Source: Steroidobacteraceae bacterium
GTDB taxonomy: Bacteria > Pseudomonadota > Gammaproteobacteria > Steroidobacterales > Steroidobacteraceae
Reading direction: 5' to 3'
Assembly: GCA_019187185.1 (NCBI GenBank)
Contig: JABAQU010000002.1
Span: 124,001-188,000, forward strand
Length of the DNA stretch: 64,000 nucleotides
Shown here: positions 34,519-43,282 of the stretch, in pieces
How positions within the stretch are numbered: position 1 is the first letter of the stretch
Layout: every line of letters starts with the position of its first letter
Notes under the pieces: generated by a model
Told to the model about the DNA's origin: nothing
Seen by the model: the letters and a program-made list of their open reading frames with translations, nothing else
Databases searched by the model: none
Position numbers and translations under genes: made by a program

Positions 34519-36975
34519 CTATTGCAGCAGCATCGCCGCGCTGCCGATGGCAGCGGCGCACGAGGCCTTGGCGATCGTTGCCGTGCGGGTCGCGTCGCAG
34601 CTGCCGCCGCAGGACGCCGCGAGGCGCGTCACGAGGCTGTTCAGCTCCGGACGCACTTCGGCATCGGTCGGCTGCGTCGCGAGATTCGTGCCGACCGCCT
34701 TGCCGACGATGCTCGTGATCATGGCGTCACGGCCCGCCTGGGTGTTGACGTCGACCGCACCGCCGAAGAACGCGTTGCGCAGCGCCGTGTCCTCGACCAT
34801 CGCGTCGCAGTAGGAGATCGCGAGCTGTGCGACGCCCATCTGCTGCGAGGAACCGAAGGTGTCGATCGACTCGACCGACGGCAGCGCCTGCTTGACGAGA
34901 TCGTACGTGCCCGCCACGGTCGCCGTCGTGATCGGCACGCCCGTGATGTTCGACATCGTCTGGTTGATTTCGTCGAACGTGCGCAGGCCGATCTCCGGAT
35001 TCGAGCTGTCGGCCAGCACCGGCGGCACCGGCATCGGCGGCTCCGGGTAGACCCGGGTCTGCGTGCCGAGCTGCTCGAACGTGAGGAAGAACAGGTCGCT
35101 GTCCGGCCCCTTTTCGAGCGCGATCACGGTGCCCGTGTCCGACAGCAGCTGACCCGTGCCGGCGACGTAGTTCGAGCCACCGATGGTGACGTCGAGCGGC
35201 ACATAGGCCTGGCCGACACGCGCTTCCTGGCCGTTCAGGCCGATGCGCATGCCCCTGAGCGCGATGCCCGACGGCGCGACGCTCGAATCGAGGCTGATGA
35301 AGGTCGGCTTCGTGAAGAGGTAGCTGTAGCTGTCGTACTGGCTCGCCTCGAACATCACGTAGCTCTTCGGCAGGTTGAGCAGGTCGCTCACGTTGAAGAG
35401 CATGAAGTAGCGCTCGCCAACACCCGCCGCGAAGTTCTGCTGGATCTGCGACAGCGTGAGCGCACGATTGTGGACCGCGACGAGACGAATCGTGCCGGTC
35501 CACTGGCGCTGGCCCGACGGATCATTGCCGAGCACGAGCGCGAAGCTGTCGTCCCAGTCGGAGAGCGACCCGCCCTGCCCGTCGCTGTCGCCCGTGTACT
35601 GGCCATTGACGTAGATGCGCTGGCCGTTCACCGGGTCGTAGGTGAGCACGACGTGCTGCAGCGACGCCTGCGCGTCCTCGTCCTCGGCGCGCGTCAGCAG
35701 CGCCGGCGCGCCGTTGGCGTCGGTATTGCTGCTGCGGGTCATCGCCTGGTACTGGTAGGCCATCTGCGACAGCGTGGCGTTGTTCGCCATCGTGCCGCCG
35801 GAGTAGCTGACGATATAGGCGTCTTCCTGCACCACGTTGCCGGGCGCGACCCAGGCCTCGATCGAATACTCGCCGCTCGACTTGATCATGTCCGCGAGCT
35901 TCTTGCTGCCGCTCGTCGTGCCCTGGGCCTTGCCGCCCGGCTTGACGTTCAGGCCCCAGCCGCCGACCCATTCGATCGAACCCGACATCGTCAGGTTCGC
36001 CGCGGGCTCGACACCGCTCGTGTCGTAGACGGTCGTGCCCATGCCCGTCTTGAACTCGTAGAGGGCGATCTGCGCGGTCTCGTAGCGATTGCCGCCGGCG
36101 GCCACGGTGCCGTCATAGAGCGTGATCGCCTTCGAGAGCTTGAGCGTCGGATCGACCGGGGTCACCGGCACGCCGTTCGCGAAGGCACGCACGGCAGCCT
36201 CCATCGTGTTGGCGTCGTTGGCGCAGCTCGATGTCCAGCAGTTGTGCGATTCCTCGCGCAGGCGCACCACGAGCCGTGACAGTTCGGGCGTGTCGAGGTT
36301 GATCTTCGGTCGAGCGGCGGCGTAGGCCGCGTCGACGTCGGCCGAGGCGAAGAACGGCGATTGCGCCGTGGCGGACCCCGGCGTATGGCAGCGCACGCAA
36401 TTGCCCTGGCCGCGCACGAGCGGCCAGATCGTCGAGCCGTAGAGGCTCGAGCTGTCCGGGAACGTCTTGCTCGCGCCGACGTCCTTCACCGGCGGCTCCT
36501 GCAACTGGATGGTCTTGCCGCCGCCCGCGACCGAGCCTGCCCAGTTGCGGATCCACACGGTCATCGTGTCACCGCACGCCGACGCCGATGCGAGCCAGCA
36601 GTTGTGGCCGCCGGCGACCTTCGTGACGAGCCGCGACTGGTCGGGCTGCGTGAGATCGACGAGGGCGATCGCCGCCTGGTAGGCAAGGTTGACGTCGTCG
36701 TTGCGCGCGAAGTTCGGCGTCTGTCCGCCCGCGTTGTGGCAGCCGCCGCAGCGGTTGCTCGCCTTGATGTTCTCCCACAGGTTGATGCGGAAGGCCTGCA
36801 CGTCGGCGTTGGCGGGCGCGGGGCCCGTGTAGTCGGCGACCGGCGGCGGCGTCGTGACCGGGTTGACCTCGGTCGGGGCCCCGCCACCGCTGCACGCGGC
36901 GAGCGACGCCAGCGCGGCCAGCGCCAGCGCGGCGCGGATGTGTGTCGTCTTGCGCACGATGCTCACGGCACTCAC
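34519..36975 (-). CDS. Lipoprotein with two haem-c motifs and a LamG domain
   Basis: Protein of 818 residues. The lipobox is LAAC28 (counting from GTG 36975; GTG 36966 with GAGG eight bases upstream is the better start). Two tandem modules follow, each with a CxxCH haem motif (Cys76-His80 CGGCH, Cys193-His197 CVRCH) and, 44-47 residues later, an HNCW motif (124-127 and 244-247). A LamG/concanavalin-like domain lies at about 285-510 (EYSIEAWVAPGNVVQEDAYI, RIYVNGQYTGDSDG, RLVAVHNRALTLSQIQQNF). The C-terminal third is unlike known families. An outer-membrane-anchored electron carrier bound to a polymer or ligand is the simplest reading. One base separates it from the next gene upstream. Confidence 0.75.
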   Translation of the reverse strand: MSAVSIVRKTTHIRAALALAALASLAACSGGGAPTEVNPVTTPPPVADYTGPAPANADVQAFRINLWENIKASNRCGGCHNAGGQTPNFARNDDVNLAYQAAIALVDLTQPDQSRLVTKVAGGHNCWLASASACGDTMTVWIRNWAGSVAGGGKTIQLQEPPVKDVGASKTFPDSSSLYGSTIWPLVRGQGNCVRCHTPGSATAQSPFFASADVDAAYAAARPKINLDTPELSRLVVRLREESHNCWTSSCANDANTMEAAVRAFANGVPVTPVDPTLKLSKAITLYDGTVAAGGNRYETAQIALYEFKTGMGTTVYDTSGVEPAANLTMSGSIEWVGGWGLNVKPGGKAQGTTSGSKKLADMIKSSGEYSIEAWVAPGNVVQEDAYIVSYSGGTMANNATLSQMAYQYQAMTRSSNTDANGAPALLTRAEDEDAQASLQHVVLTYDPVNGQRIYVNGQYTGDSDGQGGSLSDWDDSFALVLGNDPSGQRQWTGTIRLVAVHNRALTLSQIQQNFAAGVGERYFMLFNVSDLLNLPKSYVMFEASQYDSYSYLFTKPTFISLDSSVAPSGIALRGMRIGLNGQEARVGQAYVPLDVTIGGSNYVAGTGQLLSDTGTVIALEKGPDSDLFFLTFEQLGTQTRVYPEPPMPVPPVLADSSNPEIGLRTFDEINQTMSNITGVPITTATVAGTYDLVKQALPSVESIDTFGSSQQMGVAQLAISYCDAMVEDTALRNAFFGGAVDVNTQAGRDAMITSIVGKAVGTNLATQPTDAEVRPELNSLVTRLAASCGGSCDATRTATIAKASCAAAIGSAAMLLQ

Positions 36976-36976
36976 C

Positions 36977-38134
36977 TCACTGTCCCATGCAGTACGCAGC
37001 GGTCTCGGCGAAGACGGTCTTCATCCGGTAATTGCTGCTGCGGAAATCCTGCGTGATCGCGGCGATCTTCGACCGATCGGCGCTGTTCTGCGGCGCACGG
37101 AAGCACACCGCCTTGAATACCTTCTGCACCTGGCAGGTCGCGAACGCCTCGCTGTTCGCGAGTTCCTCGCCGAGCGACTTCGCGCCGGTGCCCGAGCCGC
37201 TGGTCGGGGTCGTGCCCCAGCCCCAGCCGAGGAGACGGTTGTTGCCCTTGCGCCAGTAGTTGTCCCAATGATCGTCGGGCGTCACGTAACCGGGCTTGAA
37301 GTTGTCCGAGTTGACGAAGTACTTCGCGTTCGGCGTGCCCGCCGTGTAGACGAGCCGCTGCTGCGTCTCGTCGAAGTCGTAGTAGGCGAACGCCTGCGTC
37401 ATCGGGTCCATGCCGGTGTGGCAGCCGATGCAGTTGTTGAGGAACACGCGGCTGTCGCCACCGGGGCTGCGGCTCACGTCCTGGCGGATCCGGTCAGGCG
37501 GCAGTGTCGTGTCCTGCACCTGCTCGAGGTCGTGGCACAGCTGGCTCATCAGCGTGAAACGGAACATCGCGCGGTTCGTGCCGTCGATGAAGAAGGCCTC
37601 CGAGGACGCGCGCGTCGTGATCAGGCCCGCGGTCGCCGAGGCCGGAATGCCGAGCAGCGCCGATTGCTGGCGTGCGACGAGCGTCGCCTTGAGATCCACG
37701 CCGCGAGTTTCCGCCTGCACGTAGTGGTCGTTGTTGACCGGAGAGTAGGCCGGCAGGCCGGTGGCGTTGCTCACGTAGACGAGATCGGCGGAGAGGGCCG
37801 TGTTGAACGGCACGTCGTCCCGCACCATGCCGATCACGGTCGCCGTGTAGTCGTTCAGCGGCGCGAAAACCGTCTGGTCGCGATTCGACCACGGCGTCGC
37901 GAAGTTCTTCAGCGTGACATCGTAGAAGGCGCTGTTGTCCATCGCCTTCTCGGCCGCCGCCTCGGGATTCCCCGCTGCGATGTCGTTCGCCATCGCCTGC
38001 AAGACGGCCTCGGTCGGCGGCACGCCGGCGAGACGGTCGTGGATACGCTTCGCCTGCTCACGCGGGCCCGCCGCCGCGGTTGCGGCCGCGAGACACATCA
38101 GCAGGCACGCTGCTGCGGTTTTGCGCTCGTTCAT
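36977..38134 (-). CDS. Exported monohaem protein, DUF1585/DUF1588-like
   Basis: Protein of 385 residues with a signal peptide (ACLLMCLAAATAAAG) and one haem-c motif, Cys235-x-x-Cys238-His239, in VFLNNCIGCHTGMDPMTQAF. The phrase CIGCHTGMDPM is typical of the C-terminal haem region of planctomycete-type cytochromes (DUF1585/1588). The rest (SADLVYVSNATGLPAYSP, RFTLMSQLCHDLEQVQD) gives no further clue. It is the first gene of the minus-strand operon. Its leader GAGGGAGCCGAC before ATG is nearly the same as that of the divergent HzsA-like gene. Confidence 0.72.
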   Translation of the reverse strand: MNERKTAAACLLMCLAAATAAAGPREQAKRIHDRLAGVPPTEAVLQAMANDIAAGNPEAAAEKAMDNSAFYDVTLKNFATPWSNRDQTVFAPLNDYTATVIGMVRDDVPFNTALSADLVYVSNATGLPAYSPVNNDHYVQAETRGVDLKATLVARQQSALLGIPASATAGLITTRASSEAFFIDGTNRAMFRFTLMSQLCHDLEQVQDTTLPPDRIRQDVSRSPGGDSRVFLNNCIGCHTGMDPMTQAFAYYDFDETQQRLVYTAGTPNAKYFVNSDNFKPGYVTPDDHWDNYWRKGNNRLLGWGWGTTPTSGSGTGAKSLGEELANSEAFATCQVQKVFKAVCFRAPQNSADRSKIAAITQDFRSSNYRMKTVFAETAAYCMGQ

Positions 38135-38434
38135 GTCGGCTCCCTCTTTGCGGCTGCGACTATACGCAGCGCGCCAAGCCCCCCGGAATGTCTCATCCCA
38201 CCGACGTCGCCGTGTGACGACATCCCGCTCCGTTACGTCACGCGGTTATGCTTGCTGCGGTCTTTTGCGACTGCCGTCACACCGCGCACGCGCGCACCCG
38301 CCTATCCAGTGGGTACGAGCGCCGCATGCACAGGGAACCGCGTTGCGTCGCTGCGCGCTGTGATCGCCTCGGCAGATCGACACGTTGGTGTGTGCGCATG
38401 ATTACGTCACATGAGGGAGCCGGCATGAGCGAGC
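38125..38434. repeat. 22-bp imperfect inverted repeat spanning both divergent start regions
   Basis: Minus-strand 38146-38125 and plus-strand 38413-38434 both read GAGGGAGCCG-R-CATGA-R-CGAGC (20 of 22 identical), covering the ribosome-binding site, start codon and first codons of both genes. The 290 bases between hold two copies of TTACGTCAC (38233, 38402) and no clear promoter. Confidence 0.6.
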
Positions 38435-41109
38435 CACGAGACAGTGCAGTCCGTCACACGGCGCAGGGCGCGGTGCGCGGCGGCATCGTCGCGTACCTGC
38501 TCGCCATGCTCGCGGCGTGCAGCCCGGGCGGCAACGTCGACATCGGCAGCGGCCAGGACCGCGACCCGGTCGCGGCCGATTTCCCGATGGCGTACATCAA
38601 GCGCACGCAGCCGCCGGCGATGACGCAGGACGATCTCACCGAGCTGCGCGACGTGCTGCCGGACGCCGCAATCGGCGTCTACGTGCGTGACCGCGCGGAC
38701 CCCACCGCGCCGGAGCGCAACATCACGCAGCGCGTGACCGGCACGGACCTCTACGACATGCGCGACGTCGATGTTTCCTACGACGGCAAGTCGATCGTGT
38801 TCGCGATGCGCGGGCCGCTCGACGAGAACCAGGACGAGGAAGACCCGCCGACCTGGAACATCTGGGAGTACACGTTCGCGACCGACGCCCTGCGCCGCGT
38901 GATCGCCTCCGACATCATCGCCGAGGAAGGCCAGGACATCTCGCCGCATTACCTGCCCGACGGCCGCATCCTCTTCTCGTCGACGCGCCAGCGCGGCGCG
39001 AAAGCCGTGCTGATCGACGAGGGCAAGCCGCAGTTCGAGGCGCAGACGACCACCCGCAACGAACCGGCGTTCGTGCTGCACGTGATGAACGCCGACGGCA
39101 CGAACATCCGGCAGATCTCCTACAACACCGACCACGACATCGATGCCACGGTACTGCGCAGCGGCAAGCTGATGTGGAGCCGCTGGGACAACGCGCCCGG
39201 CGGCCCCGACGGCATCCACCTCTACGAGTCGAACCCCGACGGCACGGGCATCGAGCTGCTGTACGGCGCGCAGAGCCACGCGACCGGTACCGACGGCACG
39301 GACATCGAGTTCGTGAAAGCGCGCGAGATGCCGAACGGCAGCGTGCTCGCGCTCGTGCGCCCGCGCACCGATGCCGACTTCGGCGGCAACCTGTACGTGA
39401 TCGACGTGGGCACCTACGTCGAGAACACGCAGCCGACGCTGGCGAACCTCGGGCTTTCCGGCCCCGCGCAGCGCCCGGCGACCGGCAACGACGTGCGCAC
39501 CATTCCGGGCATTTCACCCGGCGGCCGCTTCCACGACGCATTCCCGCTGTGGGACGGCACGAACCGCATAGTCGTCAGCTGGGCGCAATGCCGGGCGAGC
39601 CTGAACGGCGAGATCCGACCCTGTACCGACGATGTCGTCAACGACCCGGCGGCGCTGCCCGAGCCGTCGCAGTACAGCCTCTGGATGTACGACCTCTCGG
39701 CGCAGGCCTTCCTGCCGCTGATGACGCCGGAGGCCGGCCGCATGATCACCGATGTCGTGATCGCACAGCCGCGCACGCCACCGGCCGTGATCCTCGACAG
39801 GACCGCGGGCGTCGATGCCGACCCGGATCTCGTCGCGGAAGGCGCGGGCATCCTCGACATCCAGTCCGTCTACGACTTCGACGGCGTCGATCGCGCCGCG
39901 CCACCGGCCGGCGGCGGCATCCGTGGCATGGCCGACCCCGCGCAGACGACCGCGGACCAGCGCCTCGCGCGCTTCATCCGCATCGAGAAGGCGGTCTCGA
40001 TCCCCGACGACGACGTCAAGGACATCGACAACGCCGCCTTCGGCGCGACGAACTTCATGCGCGAGATCCTGGCGTATGCACCGATCGAACCCGACGGTTC
40101 CGTGCGCATCAAGGTGCCGGCCAACGTCGCGTTCCAGATGGCGATCCTCGACGTGAACGGCCGCCGCCTGCCGGGCTTCCCGCAGCATGCCAACTGGCTG
40201 CAGCTGCGCCCCGGTGAAGTCCGCACCTGCAGCGGCTGCCATGTCCGCAACGCGCAGACCCCGACTTCGCACGGCCGCGAAGGCCTCTTCGGCAGCGCGT
40301 ACAGCGGCGCGCAGACGACCGGCACGCCGTTCCCGAACACCGTCGCCACATTCCTGCCGCAGGCGGGCGAGACGATGGCCGAGACGCGCGCACGGGTCAC
40401 GTCGGCTTGCACCACGGGCGTCAACTGCGAATCGATCAACCCCACCGTCAATGTGGTCTATGACGACGTGTGGACGGATCCGGCCGTGCGTGCGCCCGAC
40501 CCGAGCTTCGCCTATACCTACGGTGCGCTGCTCACGCCACCACCGACGACGCCCGAATGCCAGACGCGCTGGGCTCCGACCTGCCGTATCGTGATCAACT
40601 ACGAGCGACACATCCATCCGCTGTGGTCGCTGCCACGCCAGGAGATCGATCCGGTGACCTCGGCGGTCATCTCGGACCACACCTGCACGCAGGCCGGCTG
40701 CCACAACACGACGAACGCGGCCGGTGCGCCGATGGTCCCGGCCGGGCAGCTCGACCTGCAGGACGGCGCCTCGCAGGCGGAACCGCTGCAGTTCGCCGCC
40801 TATCGCGAACTCCTGTTCACGAGCAACCAGCAGTGTCTCGATCCGGCGACCGGTGCGCTGGTCGATTGCCAGCAGCAAATCGGCATCGATCCCGTGTCGG
40901 GGCTGCCGATCCTCGCGCCGATACCGTATCCTCCACCGTTGAGCGCCGGCAACGCGCGGGGGTCCACTCGCTTTTTCAGTCGCTTCGCGGCGGGCGGTAC
41001 CCATGCGGGATACCTCACACCGGCCGAGCTACGCCTGATCTCGGAATGGGTCGATATTGGAGCGCAGTATTACAACAATCCGTTCGATCCTGGCGTGCCG
41101 GTCAATTGA
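38425..41109 (+). CDS. TolB-like/HzsA-related haem lipoprotein
   Basis: Lipoprotein of 894 residues (LAMLAAC32). An N-terminal beta-propeller-like region (about 90-430) has PD40/TolB-type strands such as DVDVSYDGKSIVFAMRG and SPHYLPDGRILFSSTRQ. A middle domain (VRIKVPANVAFQMAILDVNG, NWLQLRPGEVRTCSGCHVRN) resembles the hydrazine synthase alpha-subunit middle domain and carries Cys602-x-x-Cys605-His606. A second possible haem site is atypical: Cys754-TQAG-Cys759-His760, four residues between the Cys. No anammox genes are nearby, so hydrazine chemistry is not implied. GAGGGAG lies five bases before the ATG. Confidence 0.75.
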   Translation: MSEPRDSAVRHTAQGAVRGGIVAYLLAMLAACSPGGNVDIGSGQDRDPVAADFPMAYIKRTQPPAMTQDDLTELRDVLPDAAIGVYVRDRADPTAPERNITQRVTGTDLYDMRDVDVSYDGKSIVFAMRGPLDENQDEEDPPTWNIWEYTFATDALRRVIASDIIAEEGQDISPHYLPDGRILFSSTRQRGAKAVLIDEGKPQFEAQTTTRNEPAFVLHVMNADGTNIRQISYNTDHDIDATVLRSGKLMWSRWDNAPGGPDGIHLYESNPDGTGIELLYGAQSHATGTDGTDIEFVKAREMPNGSVLALVRPRTDADFGGNLYVIDVGTYVENTQPTLANLGLSGPAQRPATGNDVRTIPGISPGGRFHDAFPLWDGTNRIVVSWAQCRASLNGEIRPCTDDVVNDPAALPEPSQYSLWMYDLSAQAFLPLMTPEAGRMITDVVIAQPRTPPAVILDRTAGVDADPDLVAEGAGILDIQSVYDFDGVDRAAPPAGGGIRGMADPAQTTADQRLARFIRIEKAVSIPDDDVKDIDNAAFGATNFMREILAYAPIEPDGSVRIKVPANVAFQMAILDVNGRRLPGFPQHANWLQLRPGEVRTCSGCHVRNAQTPTSHGREGLFGSAYSGAQTTGTPFPNTVATFLPQAGETMAETRARVTSACTTGVNCESINPTVNVVYDDVWTDPAVRAPDPSFAYTYGALLTPPPTTPECQTRWAPTCRIVINYERHIHPLWSLPRQEIDPVTSAVISDHTCTQAGCHNTTNAAGAPMVPAGQLDLQDGASQAEPLQFAAYRELLFTSNQQCLDPATGALVDCQQQIGIDPVSGLPILAPIPYPPPLSAGNARGSTRFFSRFAAGGTHAGYLTPAELRLISEWVDIGAQYYNNPFDPGVPVN

Positions 41110-41869
41110 TCCCGCGGTCCTGCTGTGCGGACTCCTGCTGCTGTTCGTCGCGGCACCCCCGGTGCACGCGAAAGAAGAATACCTGCAGGTGTTCGTGGCC
41201 GAGCCGTTTCTCGAGCTGCGCACGGGGCCGGGCCGCGGCTATCCGGTCACGCAGGTCGTCGGGCGCGGCGAGTCCGTGTTCGTGCTCAAGCGGCGCACCG
41301 ACTGGCTCAAGGTGCGTACCGAGCGGGGCATCGAGGGCTGGGCCGCGCAGCGCGCGATGATGAAGACGCTCCTCGCCGACGGCACGCTGCTGCAGATCGA
41401 CCTCGGCGACCGCACGGGCTTCACGTCGCACCGCTGGGAGGCGGGCGGCATGGTCGGCGATTTCGACGGTGCGAATCTCGTCTCGGGCTATCTCGCGTTC
41501 TCGCTGAACGATCACCTGAAGATCGACCTGTCGCCGTCGCAGTTCCTCGGTGTCACGAGCAACGCGGCGCCGGCCGATCGCAGCGGCTACACGCTCGACA
41601 TCGGCCTGAACCACGTATTCCTGCCCGAATGGCGCTTCTCGCCGTTCGTGACGCTCGGCGGGGGCCTCTTCAACGTCAACGAGGACCCGCAGAATCCGCA
41701 GGCGGTCGACCGGCACGACCAGTCCGCGTACTACGGCATGGGCTTTCGCTTCTACCTGACACGGCGCTTCTTCGTCCGCGGCGAATACAAGAACCGTGTG
41801 GTATTCACGAGCCGCAACGACAACGAGGAACTCGAGGAATGGAAAGTCGGACTCGCCTTCTTCTTCTGA
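41057..41869 (+). CDS. SH3-domain outer-membrane beta-barrel protein
   Basis: Protein of 270 residues: signal peptide (LLCGLLLLFVAAPPVHA, cut near residue 38), a bacterial SH3 domain at about 41-100 (VAEPFLELRTGPGRGYPVTQVV ... GIEGWAAQRAMM, split here by position), then an eight-stranded-type barrel ending in Phe-Phe-Phe (EEWKVGLAFFF). Bacterial SH3 domains bind peptidoglycan, so it may link wall and outer membrane. The only start is a TTG at 41057, inside the end of the HzsA-like gene (53-base overlap). The barrel resembles the OMP_myx_plus family, to my eye. Confidence 0.75.
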   Translation: MERSITTIRSILACRSIDPAVLLCGLLLLFVAAPPVHAKEEYLQVFVAEPFLELRTGPGRGYPVTQVVGRGESVFVLKRRTDWLKVRTERGIEGWAAQRAMMKTLLADGTLLQIDLGDRTGFTSHRWEAGGMVGDFDGANLVSGYLAFSLNDHLKIDLSPSQFLGVTSNAAPADRSGYTLDIGLNHVFLPEWRFSPFVTLGGGLFNVNEDPQNPQAVDRHDQSAYYGMGFRFYLTRRFFVRGEYKNRVVFTSRNDNEELEEWKVGLAFFF

Positions 41870-42543
41870 CGCTCGCGGCAGCCACGGTGCTGCCCGGCTG
41901 CGCGTCGCTGCGCTGGCCCTGGCAGGACAAGCCGCCGCCGGCCGCCGAGTCCGCTCCCGCCGAGCCGGACGACAACGCGCCGCCACCGCGCGTGATCGAG
42001 CCCGAGGTCGAGCGACGCAAGATCAAGGTCGCGAAGATCGACCAGGAGAACATCGAGGTCGGCGGCTTCTACGGGGTCATGAGCGTCGACGACTTCGGCT
42101 CGAACCCCGTGTACGGCGCGCTGCTGACATATCACGTGACGGAGGATTTCTTCTTCCGCGCCGAAGCGGGCGAAACGAAGCTCGGAATGACGAGCTTCGA
42201 GATCCTGAACCCCGGTGCCGACCCGCTCAACCTCGGGAGTGATAGGCGCCTCACATACTACGGGCTCTCGCTCGGCTATAACTTCCTGCCGGGTGAGGTG
42301 TTCCTTGGTCGCAACCTCGCCATGAACAGCGCCTTTTACGTGTTGGGCGGCGTCGGCAGCACGAAGTTCGCGAACGACGAGCGATTCACGCTGAACTTCG
42401 GCGGCGGCTATCGGGTCCTCCCGACCGACTGGCTCGCGGTCAGCATCGAAGTGCAGGACCGCGTGTACGAGTCGGACATCTTCGGGAAGAACGAGCTGGT
42501 CAACAACGTCGAGGCGTACCTGGGTGTGACCATATTCTTCTGA
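41839..42543 (+). CDS. Outer-membrane beta-barrel lipoprotein, paralogue of the SH3 barrel
   Basis: Protein of 234 residues with lipobox VLPGC21, a Pro-rich charged linker (PAEPDDNAPPPRVIEPEVER) and a small barrel: GGFYGVMSVDDFGSNPVYGA, LTYYGLSLGYNFLPGEVF, FTLNFGGGYRVLPTDWLAV, ending VEAYLGVTIFF. The strand order and Phe-rich end match the barrel of the preceding gene, so they are probably paralogues. It overlaps that gene by 31 bases. A role in an envelope-spanning complex is inferred from its neighbours. Confidence 0.77.
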   Translation: MESRTRLLLLTLAAATVLPGCASLRWPWQDKPPPAAESAPAEPDDNAPPPRVIEPEVERRKIKVAKIDQENIEVGGFYGVMSVDDFGSNPVYGALLTYHVTEDFFFRAEAGETKLGMTSFEILNPGADPLNLGSDRRLTYYGLSLGYNFLPGEVFLGRNLAMNSAFYVLGGVGSTKFANDERFTLNFGGGYRVLPTDWLAVSIEVQDRVYESDIFGKNELVNNVEAYLGVTIFF

Positions 42544-42554
42544 GGGACACCACG

Positions 42555-43037
42555 ATGCGCTCGCTCCTCCTCCTCGCACTCTTCCTCGCGCTGCCCGCTG
42601 CCGCCACCAATGCCGTCGGGCCGGCCCCCGGCTTCCAGCTGCCCGCGCGTGGCGGCAAGCAGGTCTCGCTCGACCAGTTCAAGGGCCAGGTCGTGATGAT
42701 CAACTTCTGGGCCACCTGGTGCGCCCCGTGCCGGCAGGAAATGCCGCTCCTCGAGGGCATCTACAAGAAGTACAAACCGATGGGCTTCACGATGATCGGC
42801 GTCAACGTCGAGCCGGACTCGGCCGCCGCCGAAGCGTGGCTGGCCAAGCAGATGCCGGTCAGCTTCCCGGTGGCGTTCGACACCGACAGCCGGGTGAGCA
42901 AGCTCTACAAGGTGAACGGCATGCCGAACAGCGTGATCATCGACCGCAAGGGCAACGTGCGCCTGCTGCACCGAGGCTACAAGCCGGGCGACGAGAACAC
43001 CTACCTCGACCAGATCCGTGCACTCGTGAGGGAATGA
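42555..43037 (+). CDS. TlpA-like exported thioredoxin
   Basis: Periplasmic thiol-disulfide protein of 160 residues: signal peptide (LLLLALFLALPAAATNA), active site WCAPC with Cys56 and Cys59, then LEGIYKKYKPMGFTMIGVNV and the cis-Pro loop NGMPNSVIIDRKGNV. It follows the beta-barrel gene by 11 bases and overlaps the DUF4266 gene (ATGA). A likely job is to keep the Cys residues of the DUF4266 tail or of the neighbouring haem proteins reduced. Confidence 0.92.
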   Translation: MRSLLLLALFLALPAAATNAVGPAPGFQLPARGGKQVSLDQFKGQVVMINFWATWCAPCRQEMPLLEGIYKKYKPMGFTMIGVNVEPDSAAAEAWLAKQMPVSFPVAFDTDSRVSKLYKVNGMPNSVIIDRKGNVRLLHRGYKPGDENTYLDQIRALVRE

Positions 43038-43282
43038 AGATGGGATTCGCGCAGCCGCTCGCCCGCCGCCTGCTCGTGGCCCTCGCCGCGACGGCGGCGC
43101 TGTCCGCCTGCGCGCCGCTCGAACCCTGGGTGAAGCCGTACGAGCGCGAAAATCTCGCCGATCCGATCATGGCCTTCGACCGCTATCCCGTCTCGACCGC
43201 CTATCTCGACCACGTGTTCGAGGCCCGCGAAGGCGCCCGCGGCGCCACGGGCAGCGCCGGCGGCGGGTGCGGATGCAATTGA
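43034..43282 (+). CDS. DUF4266 lipoprotein with C-terminal Cys-Gly-Cys tail
   Basis: Small protein of 82 residues: signal peptide and lipobox ALSAC26, then the DUF4266 core (PLEPWVKPYERENLADPIMA) and a Gly-rich tail ending GGGCGCN with Cys79 and Cys81. The same tail ending is typical of this family as I know it. Function is not established. The two tail cysteines could bind metal or carry a modification. It overlaps both the TlpA gene and the DUF3570 gene, so the three are translated together. Confidence 0.82.
   Translation: MKMGFAQPLARRLLVALAATAALSACAPLEPWVKPYERENLADPIMAFDRYPVSTAYLDHVFEAREGARGATGSAGGGCGCN

Noticed and set aside
32605-36279. A 1224-codon open frame on the plus strand
   Set aside because: Antisense to the redoxin, DUF1501-like and LamG genes; composition is that of a shadow frame.
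38233-38410. Direct repeat TTACGTCAC at 38233 and 38402
   Set aside because: Only nine bases twice in 290 bases; chance is not small enough to call it a regulator site.
38425-41109. Anammox hydrazine synthase
   Set aside because: Only one HzsA-like domain is present, with no HzsB/C or hydrazine dehydrogenase; such domains occur in other exported proteins.
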